In this document: positions 51,901 through 63,900 of the stretch, one piece after another | How positions within the stretch are numbered: position 1 is the first letter of the stretch | Layout of the letters: each line of letters opens with the position of its first letter | NCBI RefSeq assembly: GCF_029931775.1 | Contig: NC_079318.1 | Coordinates: 60,614,659-60,678,658, forward strand | Direction: 5' to 3' | DNA: 64,000 nucleotides | DNA from: Euleptes europaea | Taxonomy: Eukaryota > Chordata > Lepidosauria > Squamata > Sphaerodactylidae | Program-made: the position numbers and the translations under genes | The notes under the pieces: generated by a model | What the model saw: the letters and a program-made list of their open reading frames with translations, nothing else | Told to the model about the DNA's origin: nothing | Database searches by the model: none

Positions 51901-54900
51901 ACTATTGGTCTTTCAAGGTCTGTCTTGTCTGCTCTGGCTGGCAGTGGCTCTCGGGTCTCAAGCAGAGGTATTTCACATCACCTACTGCCTGGTATTTTTT
52001 TAACAGGAGATGGCTGTGATTGAACCTGGGACCTTTATGTAAAGCAGTTGCTGTGCTACTGACCCATGACTACTCCCTGATTCTACAGGGTGCAGTAGAA
52101 TAGGAGAAGGGAAACACTGCACTAATGTTTCTGGTTCTAGGAAGCCGAGCCTACGTTCTCTTGTCCCTGAGTCAGCAGGATGGCATTGAAGATCAAATGG
52201 ACTTTGACAGTTGCTATACTCTCCTTGAGCTGTTTGCAGAGACGACATCCTCAGAAGAGCACTGTGTGTCCTTTGAAGGGATCCAACTTCCTGAGGTATT
52301 AACTGGTTGTCATCATCTGATAGTTTCAGCCCTCAGTTTTCTGGCTGGAACCCCTATCTGGTGATGTCTAATTACCACAGCAGGAATGCCAAAGTAGGTT
52401 TTCCTTGTTCCCTCCCTTTTCTGCTTGTCCAGTGGCCATCACAAGGTTGACAAATGAAAGGTGTGCAGTAATGGAAAGAGCAGTGATATTGAACGGGGTT
52501 GCCAGCAGCCTGAAGAAAAAATGACCTGCCCCTAGAAACGGGTTAATGGGATGTTATTTACCAGGTGGTATTATCTACCTCTGTGCCATGAAAAGCTCCT
52601 GGTGCCCACTTGCACATATATTACGCCTCTCTTAAAGGAGCAAGACATTTTATTTTCTCCAGGTTGTTGGCAACCCTAATATTGAAGCTGCAGTGGGTGG
52701 GCAGAAGCAGCTTGCAATCACAGTATGTGAAAAGTATGCTGGCATTTGAGGATTAGAATTGCCCTGTTCCCATATTAGAGTGAATGCACATACATCTGTT
52801 TGTAAGAAAGAGCCAATGCATGTTGACTTTGCAAATTAAACCAGGGACTGGTAAATGGATAAATGTGTTTAAATCGCATGTTCACCTGTACATGCATTGA
52901 ATGTAAAATGAAAATTACTCAACACATGTATAAAGAAAAACCAAGCATACACTATACAGGGATTATAGATGTGTTCATCGTGACTTTTGAACATGGCTAT
53001 GGGCTAGGTGTTTCACAATGAGGGACGGGATGGGAAGCAGTATTTTTTGGCCAAGAGGGTGACCTATTTGTCTGTTTCAGATTCCAGGGAAACTGCTCTT
53101 TTCACTGGTTAAGCGGTACCTGGGTGTCACCTCCCTCATGGGCAAGCTGAACACCACCTCAGAGCCAGGAGGGGAGGAGGCAGGCTCTGTGCCCTCCCCT
53201 GCAAATCATGAGGGACAGAAAAGGATGCAATGTGAGTTTGACTTCAGCGTGGCCATGGGCAGCCTCATTTCAGAGTTGGTGCAGGTTATGGGCTGGGATC
53301 GTAATCAGGAGCTCAAGGAAAGGCGACCTCGAGTTGCTAAGTCTATCTTCCAGCCCCAGGTTCTTCCCAACTATGCCATCGTCCAATCAGCCACTCACCT
53401 GCCCCAGAAAGAGATCAGAACCTTCAAGACGCGCTCTGCCTTTCCCAGTTGCAGTGGCTATGTGGAATATGTGCAAGAGAAGCTGGTGTGTGGCATGCGC
53501 GTGCGCATGTTGGAAGACTACGAAAAAGTATGTGCGGGAGACGAGGGCGACTTCCTTCTCAGCAATAATGGCACCCCACCTGTTCAGGTACTTCTGAGTG
53601 TGGGGCAGGGTTGTACTAGGTGATGCCATGCTCTGGCAGCTGGATGGCTGGCATTGAGATTCATGTTTTGCCAAGTTCGTTTAGTTTCTGAAGCTCTGGT
53701 GTGCACCTGTGTTTGCATCTGCTCTGTGAACAAGAGAATCATTCTTGAATCCAGAAAAATGTTTTGAGGTGGCTGCCAAGTAATATATGGGATGTTTTGG
53801 GATAGATCACCTTTTCTTGTTCACTGGAAAAGTAAGCTGAGGAATTCTTATGTTTGGCTCCAATTTTCTAGGTTCATTGGGAGTCTCTGGGCCATATATA
53901 TTGGGTTCCTTGGCACATGATTGAGATTATCAGTGGATCGGGTCAGGCAGAGCAGAAGGCCCTGGAAAAAGTGTCCAACCTTACAAAGACTCTGAGAGAG
54001 GATACAGGTAAGGCAGTCCTAATATGTCAGGTTTATATTTCCTCAAGCTGCAAAGGCAGGTCTGTGTTCATTGTTCCGTCACCTACCATTTGGGCTTCGT
54101 TCATGCTGTTCATTTCTTTCCTATGGGCTGATTTTGGCTTACTCTTTTTCCAGTTTGCCACTTGAACTAATGGAATTGGCTATTGAAAGGATAATTTTTC
54201 CCCAGTGGGTCACATGTTCACAGGTTTTGTCTTTGCCTGATTCTGAGAGATTGGAAGCACAGAGCACGTTATTTCATCTATCTTAGCCATACAAACAAAG
54301 CGATGTTTCACAAAAAATTCATCCTTTCATGATTGGGCCATGTGAATACCTAGAAAAAGAACCTGCTTCTGTCTTGAGAAGAATTTATTCCCGTTCAGGA
54401 GAAGGCTAGGGGGTATTTCTTAGTCTTTGCCTCGGGCTAAGCCTAAGCCTGGATATGTCCTTTTCCTTCTTTGCAAATGATATATGATTGCTATATTCAT
54501 AACTGAAATGGTGTTTAAAATGGGTATCCAAAACTCAGTACAAAATGTTGTGGGAAGCAGCCCTTTCGTGTATGGTATAAGAGATTGTTTCACTGGCTCT
54601 ACTTTATTATTATAGCACAATGAATCAGAGCATGAGCTGTTAGCTGAAAGTCCTGAGCTAATGAGGTGGCTTTAGGTAAATTGTTGTATTTAAGCCTCAG
54701 CTTCCTGTATGTATTATTGAAATAATAATACTGGCCTACCTTACAGTGACACTGTAACGATAGTTGAGATGAAGCTTTTGGAAACTTTAAATATATAGAA
54801 TTATTTTCCTATCATTTTCCCCTATCTTCCATTATTTCTTTGCCTGCATTCTTTGGTTGTTTATTAACTGAAAGTGCTCAGAGGGCTGGACTAGGAAGAT

Positions 54901-57900
54901 TTTAATCCTCTTCTCGGCCATGGAAGCCAGCTGGGTGACCTTGGGCCAGTCACGCACTCTCAGCCCTGACCTACCTCACAGGGTTGTTGTGAGGATAAAA
55001 TGGAGGAGAGGAGAACACTGGAAGCCGCTTTGGGGTCCCCTGTTGGGGGGAGAAAGGGCGGGATACAAACTAAGTAAATAAAATAAAATAAATAAATATA
55101 TAGATTTAAAGCTGAGACAATGGTTGAAAAAGGGCTTTCTCCAGGATCAGATTGTATTGCAATCTGCTTGGATACCAGCCCCACCTACCTCACAGGGTGT
55201 CTGTTGTGGGGAGGGGAAGGGAAGGTGATTGTAAACCGGTTTGATTCTTCCTTAAGTGGTACAAAAAGTCGGCATATGAAAACCAACTCCTCCTCCTCTT
55301 TTTCCTCTTCATCTTCTACTACCACTACCAGTATTTAAAGTGTCTGCCTCTCAAGAAGCCCTAAAGACCCTCTCTGTGATTTTGTGCCTAGCTTCAGTTA
55401 ACCAGAGGTTGTTCCATAAGCCACTTCCGGGGCTCTGCTCACTGCCATATCTGACAGATCGGATGACTGAGAAGACTGGGACCCTGAACCTGGCCGAATG
55501 GTGGGAGCTGCTCTTCTTCATTAAGAAATTAGAACCTCAGAAGCAACAGGAAATTATTCAGTTCATCCAGCAAAACCAGAAGGTAAAAAGCTGGAGGAAT
55601 AATTTTGAGGCAAGCATGAACCTGTGCTTCTCTCCTACTATAGTACTAGTATTACAGTTGATCACTGATTCATGACAGAGAGAAAGAGTGTCCTAGAGCT
55701 TCCACCCTCACCTGTTCAAAATTGCCTTGCCTGCATTTTCCAGAGCCTGTAAGAAATAACCATTTAATAGGTTTAAGGGGAGACAGCTCTCCCACAGATA
55801 ACACCACCAGCAGCCACTGGGGAGTGGCAGTTCAAGAAGTGGTTCTGTTAGTGCATATTCTGTTTCAGGCTGGCTGTTATTTATCGAAAGCTGGTTCTGT
55901 TCATTTTGGACTTGTGGGCATTTGGTGTGGGTGTGTCTAGCCCCAGGTGTATCATCTGCAGTGAGGTCTACTTCCATTAACTCTGTTTATGTTTTCAGCT
56001 GTCACAGCTGGACGAAGAAGGCCTGATCCAGCTGTCTGTGTCAACGGAGCTGGCTCAGAAAGTGCTAGAGCTCCTGAGCCAGCAGTGCCTGGGATGCACC
56101 CAAAGGGACCTGCAACGTTGCCACGTCTATCTCAAGTATTGTTTCTTCAAGGGGCAGGCAAATGAGAACTACCAAAATGGGGACAAGATTCCTGTGGAGT
56201 CTGGCAGCCTTCCTGAAGCCATGGCACCCAAAACGTCAAAGGAGTCACCCTCTGCAGAAGAAGCTCTCCCAGCTCCATCTATGGTGGAGAAAACAGACAC
56301 ACAACTGAATAAGGAGCTTTTCAGATTGGAAGAACTTTCCTTCCCAGAAACCCTGGAGGAGAAAGCCAAAGGTGAGTGCCAGCCAGCAGCCTAACCTTTC
56401 TTACGTAACATTCTTAAGAACATAAGAAGAGTCCTGCTGGATCAGAGTTGTGGTCCATTTCACACAGTAGACCACTGGTTGCCCTGAAGGGTCAACAGAC
56501 AAGCCATAGTGGCCAAGCCCCTGATGTTGCCTCCTAGCACTGGCTTTCAGAGGTTAACTGACTCTGCATAGGGAGGTTTGCTTTAGTCACCATGTCTAGT
56601 AGCCATGGATGGATCTACCCTCTGTGAATATGTCGAATCCCCTTTTAAACCTATCTATGGTTGTAGCCCTGTAGGCATTTCTGGACCTGCATTAATTTGT
56701 GGAAATCACACAGCACTGACTGTAAAGAAACAGGTGGGCAAGAAGAACGAGTGCTGATGCAGCAATCCCCACTCTTGTGCTGCATCCCCATCAGAGGCAC
56801 GTTGCTATCCTAATCAGTTGATGATCAGCAGGGATGCTGGGAAAAGAAGGACAAAGGGATCTGCAATATGGGTTGCTGAGAAAGAGCAGCCAAAGGGTTG
56901 GGATGCGCTGGCAAAACTGACTGAGGGACACATGAACACATGAAGCTGCCTTATACTGAATCAGACCCTTGGTCCATCAAAGTCAGTACTGTCTACTCAG
57001 ACCGGCAGCATTTCTCCAGGGTCTCATGCAGAGGTCTTTCACATCACTTACTTGCCTAGTACCTTTAACTGGAGATGCCAGGGATTGAACCTGGGACCTT
57101 CTGCATGCAAAGCAGAGGCTCTACCACTGAGCCACAGCCCCTCCCCTTGTGCTGATTGATCCTGTTGATCAGCTTTCTGCAGTGTGAAAGTGGCAGGGAA
57201 AAAGAGCGCCTTGGAGCAGCTGGCAGAGGTGATGGAGGTGATCCAGAAGCCCAGTTGTGGCGTGTTGCTGCAGATGGCCAGTCTCAGATTCATCACTGAT
57301 ATCTTGGAAGAGGAGCCTGGGCAACAGAAGCAGCTTGTCAAAGCAGAGGATGAACTCGCCATCAGGTCAGTTCTGTGTTTTGTTGCTTCTCTGCTTGCAG
57401 ATAGGACCCTTTCCATGACTCCGCTCTGTTGGAGACCAGGCCAGGAATCTTTCCCTCTTTTTTTACTTCACTGCATAGGAAAGGCAAGCGAACAGTGCAG
57501 CAGATTTTTGGCATAGAGGTGATGTTTGAAACTTCCATCATTCTTCTTTCCTCTGTTTTATCCTTGTAACATCCTTTGTGAGGTAGGTTAGGTGGAGAGT
57601 ATGTGTCTAGCTCAAGGTCACCCAGCATGCTTCTGTGGCAGAATGGGGATTCAAACCTGAGTCTCCCAGATCCTAATCCAACTCTCTAACCATTACACTA
57701 CACTGTCTCCCTGTTAAATCTCTTTGATACTTAACTGAAATTGACTGTAAGATTACTGTAGGCTGGGGCTTGGCCCTAATCAATCTTCTAAGGGTCAGGC
57801 TCCCTGATGACTGGTCCCTCTTACCACCCCCAGGGAGAAAACAGTCAAGATGCTGGTGGAGCTGCTGAACTGCCGAGTGGAGAAACTGCTGATTGTGTTG

Positions 57901-60900
57901 GTTCTGCGGATGCTGTATGTGCTTCTGGCCAAATATGACTGGCGGATACCCTTTGCCACCAAAGGCGGGCTGCAGGCCATGCTGTGCTGCATGCTGGAGT
58001 ATCCCACGTCAGCGCTGGTGCAGCAAGCTGGCCTGGCAGTAAGTATGGATGCAGAGCTTGACAGAGTTGGGGGCAGGAGGTTGGGGAAGAAGAAATGAAG
58101 AAGCAGAAAGTCTGTGCTGATGTGCTGTGCAAGCCCAGAGCAGTGGGGTTGAGCACTGAATTTTGGGGGTCGGGAGTTGGTTTGTTTTAGGAAGGGATGC
58201 ATAACTGTCTGTTCAGGAGAAGAGCATCATGAAATGGCAAGTGAATGGTGTCAGATCTAGAATCTCGCAAAATATGTGGGAATTTTTTGTTGATGGGTGA
58301 AGCATCACATTCTATGTTTGATTTTGGGTGAAAGGAGGATGGATGTGAAAGTGTCAGTGTTGGAAGTTACACAGCCATCCTAGGTATCTTGCCCAGTGAG
58401 GCTTCTCTTTCTCCGCTTCCTAGCTCATTCATTTGTTCACTCTCTCCCTCCCTCCCTCTCTCTCTTCCCCTCCCTCCCTCCACTTTTGCTGCCACCAGCT
58501 AACCGCTTTTCCCTTTAGGATTCCAGCCTGAAGGTTAGCGCTCAGGCACTCTCTGCTGCTTGCCTGTTAAAGCCTCCATGAACACGTAGAGCTGGAAGGG
58601 ACCACCAGGTGGAAGGGACCACTAGATGACCACCAGGGTCATCTAGTCCAACCCCCTGCACAATGCAGGAAATTCACAACTACCTCCCCCCCCCCACACA
58701 CAGTGACATGAAGCTGCTTTATACTGAATCAGACCCTTAGTTCATCAAAGTTGGTACCTTCTATTCAGACTGGCAGTGGCTCTCCAGGGTCTCAGGCAGA
58801 GGTGTTTCACATACGAACATATGAGGCTGCCTTATACTGAATCAGACCATTGGTCCATTGAAGCCAGTACTGTCTACTCTGACCTGCAACGGTTCTCCAG
58901 TGTCTCAGGCAGAGGTCTTTCACATCACTTACTTGCCTAGTACCTTTAACTAGAGATGCCAGGGATTGAACCTGGGACCTTCTGCATGCCAAGCAGATGC
59001 TATCACTGAGCCACAGCCCCTCTGCTTCATATTGTCTTTTTTTGCACTCACTACTGAGTACACTAGGGGAGTAGGGTTTAACTACTCCCCCCTCTCTTTC
59101 CCACTTTTGGTATGCATGGACTGGACAGGGGCACAGAGATCAGACTAGCCGCATGGAAAATGAGAAGTTTAATAAGTAAATAAAAAGTGTAGCCCGCGTA
59201 TGGAAGCACAACAAACTGAGCAAGGATAAAAAGAAACATGTATAAAATGCCATCCTCTAATCCTTGACTCTACATATTCCTATAGAGAAATAGGCGCTAT
59301 CATTCTTGAAGTTGCATGCATTTAAAAATCATCAGAGCAGCTAATAACCGAGAAAACACAGGTCCCCTTTCACACTGCGACCTTATCCCAATTTGTATGT
59401 TTGGGTTTTTTACGCAGGTAGGAACATTTATTTTCAGACATCAGTTAAAAATTATGATATCACATTTTTCTGTGGTTCTCTGCTTTTTTGGTTCATTTTA
59501 TTAAAACTTTGTGCTATATCGACATATTATTATTTTAAGCAGCAAGTTTGCACTCCACATCCTTTCCCCCTTGTCTCTCTGCACCCTCACAATGTTAAAA
59601 GAAAACAAACCCATGGAGCTGAGCAGGGAGACTGATCAAATTTAAAGGGAAACATAGCTGTTGAATAAACAAACAGCAGAACTGTCAAGGGAAAGTCACC
59701 ATTTGTGAAAGGGTAAGGGTACTTAATGCTAACAGAAACAGGTAATTAACATAACAGTTTTCTGAAAGGAAGGGTTGGAAAGCAATTACTTCAGTGCCAC
59801 AAAAGCCAAGATTGCAGAGTGGCTAAAAGGCGGAAAAAATGAGGCAGCACATTTAGAAGCGCAGCAGACATTTCAATTGACTATTTGCCATAAATTAGAA
59901 GTGCAAGGAAAATTAAACATGGATTTTAACAGATGTTTTTTTAAAAAATGGATAAAACCGACATAAAAAATGGGACAATATCAATTACCCATTAAGGCGT
60001 CTGAGATAATGAAAAGAAATCTGTTAGGCATCAGAAGCCAAGTTGATTTAAACACCCTGTTTGAAAGTGCCCTAAGAGAGCTTATTCAACATGCTCAGGA
60101 GTTTTACTATCTGCCTCAGCTCACCCCCCAGAAGAGACCCTCTTTCCCTTCCTGTCTGCAGGAAAGGGCTGCTCTTTACTTTGGCCTCCAGAAACTCGAT
60201 GGCTTAGGTGGCTGCCTATTGTCCTTTTCCTAGCTGGGGCCATCTGTATTTCTATGGCCTGGTTGTGAGGTGGTCCCTTCCAATTTGTCCCCCCCCCCGC
60301 TTTCTTCTTGCTTCCCCTTTCCCCCACTTACTGTGTTAGAGTTAACTGCTGTTCTTCCAGGCTTGAGGTGGTGGCTGTGACTGGCTGGCACGATAATTTC
60401 TTTCTCTCCCTTGGTGCCTAGACACCCTTTAGGATGCATTATGCTTGGAATAGAGAGAAAGGACTGAGAAAACATTTTCTCCTACCTAAAATACTAGAAC
60501 TTGAGGGCATCCAGTGAAATTGATGGGCAGTAGATTCAGAATGGCTGAAAGGGCACCCTTCCTTTACACAATGAGTGACTAAAATGTGAACTTTGCTGCC
60601 AGAGGATTTATTTTTTGTTTTATTCAATTTGTACCCCGCACTTTCATGGCGAACCAGGATGTAGTGATGGCTACAGCATAGACAGTTTTAAAAGGGAATT
60701 GGATAGATTCATGAAGGTCAGGTCTATCCTGGCAACTAGCTATGGTCACTGAAGGGAACCTCTACATTCAGAGGCAGTCAACCTCTGGATCTCAGTGCTA
60801 GGAGGCAACATCAGGGGAAAGCCTCAGTCTCCATGCCCTGGTGGTCGCCCTCCAGAGTAACTGGTTGGCCACTATGCGTGACAAGATGCTGGATTAGATG

Positions 60901-63900
60901 GACCACTGGTCTGATTGAGCAGGACACTTCCTATGTTCATAAGTGCTGCACTTTGATATGCACCCTGGGGAACATTGTCCTTTGAGTGCCTGAAATTATG
61001 AACATATTTTTCATGGGGACTGAGAGAGGAGAGAGATTCTTTCAGCCTGTTTCTCAGTGTTACGGCTGGCTACTGCCACAAGCCTTGCACAGCCACTGCT
61101 GACTGCAGTGCAGGAAATGTAAGTGGGGTGGATTGTTGTCTCCTTCGAAACCAATGGGAATAAAAACGTACAAATGAAAATGAACACACGTGCATCATGA
61201 AAACAAGTGAAGAATCGTTTTGAAAAGGAAAACAAAATAGTGGGGGTATTGGGAGTTGCACATCTCTAATGATTTTATTCTTGCTGCCTTCCCCCTGCCA
61301 CTGAACTGGTTGTCTTTGCTTTAAGGTGCTGAAGGTACTATTGGGTGTTGGGAACTATGAGCTACCAGGTGCCGGTGGAAAGTCCAACCCTCTGAACCAT
61401 TCTGATGCCCAGATGATGCGGGAGATCTTTGCCAGCATTGGCTCTGCTTCCAGCAAAGACTCTGACAACTTGCTTTTTGCCATCCCTGCTGCTGTTGAGA
61501 AGATGTTGGGCACACCTGGGTAAGAGCAAATGGTTAACCGGGCCAGATAGAGGAGGACCGATCTGTGAGGCTGAGAGCCCACACGGGCAGTCTTGTTTCC
61601 ATCGAGCGTCTGGGGTGAGGAATCCATGCAGGAATCGTGGCTTGGTCCACCATCCTCTCAGTGCTCCTTCCTCCTTGCAGAGAGACAATCTGATGGGCTC
61701 CTTGTCTGCTGCTGCTTGAATTGAACAGTTCTTTGAACAGTTGCTCTTCAGTTCATTTGTCCTCCTGCCCAATGGAATGGCGATTGCCCAGCAGAACAGA
61801 CAGTCACCCGTTATCCCTTCCTTCCGCAGGGCTTCTTCAGCAGTGCAAAATGGGCTTTTGGCGTTGAACATGCTGATCAACAATCACAAGGGTCTGGCGG
61901 AGCAGCTGGGAAACTGTGACCTCCACTTGGTCCTGCAGAACTGCTGCCGCTCTGGCCAGAGCTCCAATGAGATGCTGGCACGAATAGTGCTTAACCGCCT
62001 GGCTGAGCATAAGCTGACCCTGAGCCAGGAGAACGCAGGTAGGGAATTCTCCAGCCTTACTAGTCTGATCCTGCATGTACTGCCAGCAGTATCACATTTC
62101 AACTATTTGTTGTTGGCATGAAAATGGTTGTGTACAAACTGGCTGGCACCCCCTCTCTCACTAGTACAGTTACCCTCTTATCGTTGGCCTTCTTATTGCC
62201 ACTTGTGGTTGGTACTCCTGCCTTTTCAATTGCATTTTTCGGGATTGCATTGAGGATGGGGGATCTGCATATTGTTGCCCTGCAGGGTGTTTTTCAGGAA
62301 TCTCAGAAATGGATGAGGATTCTGAAAACCAACCAAACAGACTTTATTGCAGAAAATTTCTCCCAAATATTGTCTCTCCCCAACCAGACTCTGCAGCCTC
62401 CATCATTCTCAAGGAGACCGAAGTTACAACGCTGCTGAGCAGCCTGCGGGAGAGCAGCATTTCCAAGGAGATGGTGGCAGCACTGGAGTGCTGTCTGTGT
62501 GGCGTGGCTGCCTGCCCAGAAGAAAACAATTATGAGCTGTTCACTGATGTGCTGCTGCTCAGAGACTTGACGCTGGTGGCATCTGAGAAAGATGTCATGC
62601 TGGGAGCACTGAAGTAAGTTTCACATGGATCAGTGGGAAGAGCATGTGGGTTGTGCGCATGAGGTCCTAGGTTCAGCTTTCTGTTAGGCTGAGAATCCCT
62701 AAAACATTGTCCTCAGCAAAGGTGACCATGCAATGCTTGGTTGGATGAAGTATAAAGATCCTCATGTCACATGAAGCTGCCTTATACCGTATTGGACCAT
62801 TAGTCCATCAAGGTCAGTATTTTCTACTCAGACTGGCAGCAGCTCTCCAGGGTCTCCGGAGAGCTGCTACTACCTACTACATCACCTACTACCTGATCCT
62901 TTTAGCTGGAGATGCAGGGGATTGAACCTGGGACTTTTTGCATTCCAAGCAGATGCTCTACCATTTAGCTATGGCTGCTCTTGACAGGTCTGGAGATACC
63001 ACTCTGTGAAGAGCTGGATTTCCCTGAGCTGTTTTCATTGGTATATCTATTTTCAGACCATCCTTCATGCTGTCCTCTTCTAACACTCTTCTTCTTTGGC
63101 ACAGGGTTTTGGACAACTGTTTGGATAGTCCCTGGTGGGATAAAGTGCCCTGGCATGACTGTATCGAGCCATGTTTGTCTTCCATGAGTGCCCACATAAA
63201 CGATAGACAGGTAGGGAGGAGGTGTGAAGGGGGACTGATAGCCACCTCAAAGTAGCCAGCCCCATTGAATGCCATTATATGTAGCATCAATTCCATGGAT
63301 TTCATAGACCAAAATATTATTGACTAGGAAAGAAAGACACTCGGGCTTTGCACATCATCAGCAAATTTTTGCATGACACAAAGCAATATTTGTTTCTTGT
63401 TTTCCATGATAAATGTGGCTACTCAGTTTCTCTGTTAGCTAAGTGTGTTGTGTGATAGTGCTTACACAGGCTGTAGCATAATAGTGAGCATCTGGTTTGC
63501 GTGCAGAAGATCCTAGGTCCAGTCCCTTGCATCTCGAATTAAAATGTTGTTTTTTTGGTATCAGTTGTGGGGAGCCTGTGCTTGACAGAGTAGACTCTAC
63601 TGGCTTCAGTAGCCTGATGGTATAAAGCAGTTTCTCACATTAATATGAATTTGGTATATTCATTTCTCAGAATCTTCCTCTTCCCCATTTGCTCTTTAAG
63701 ATGAACAATATCATGCCTTGTTAAAGGTAACCCCCAACATAAATGCACACAGGCCAATTCTGAGAAAAAACACTGGAGAAGAAGGCAGAGAAAGAGAGAG
63801 ATGTGATTTGCTAAAAAAAAAAGTCCCCCAAACTGTTGTTGCTCAGTTGAGTGAACGATGCCACCTCTCCTTTGCTCACAGATCGTTCAGGGGTTCACCA

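Noticed and set aside
58519-58533. A possible CUL9 microexon (GATTCCAGCCTGAAG) after an acceptor-like CCCTTTAG
   Set aside because: Exons 8 and 9 already join in phase and reproduce the human LAALKML-like block as LAVLKVL, so no exon is needed here.
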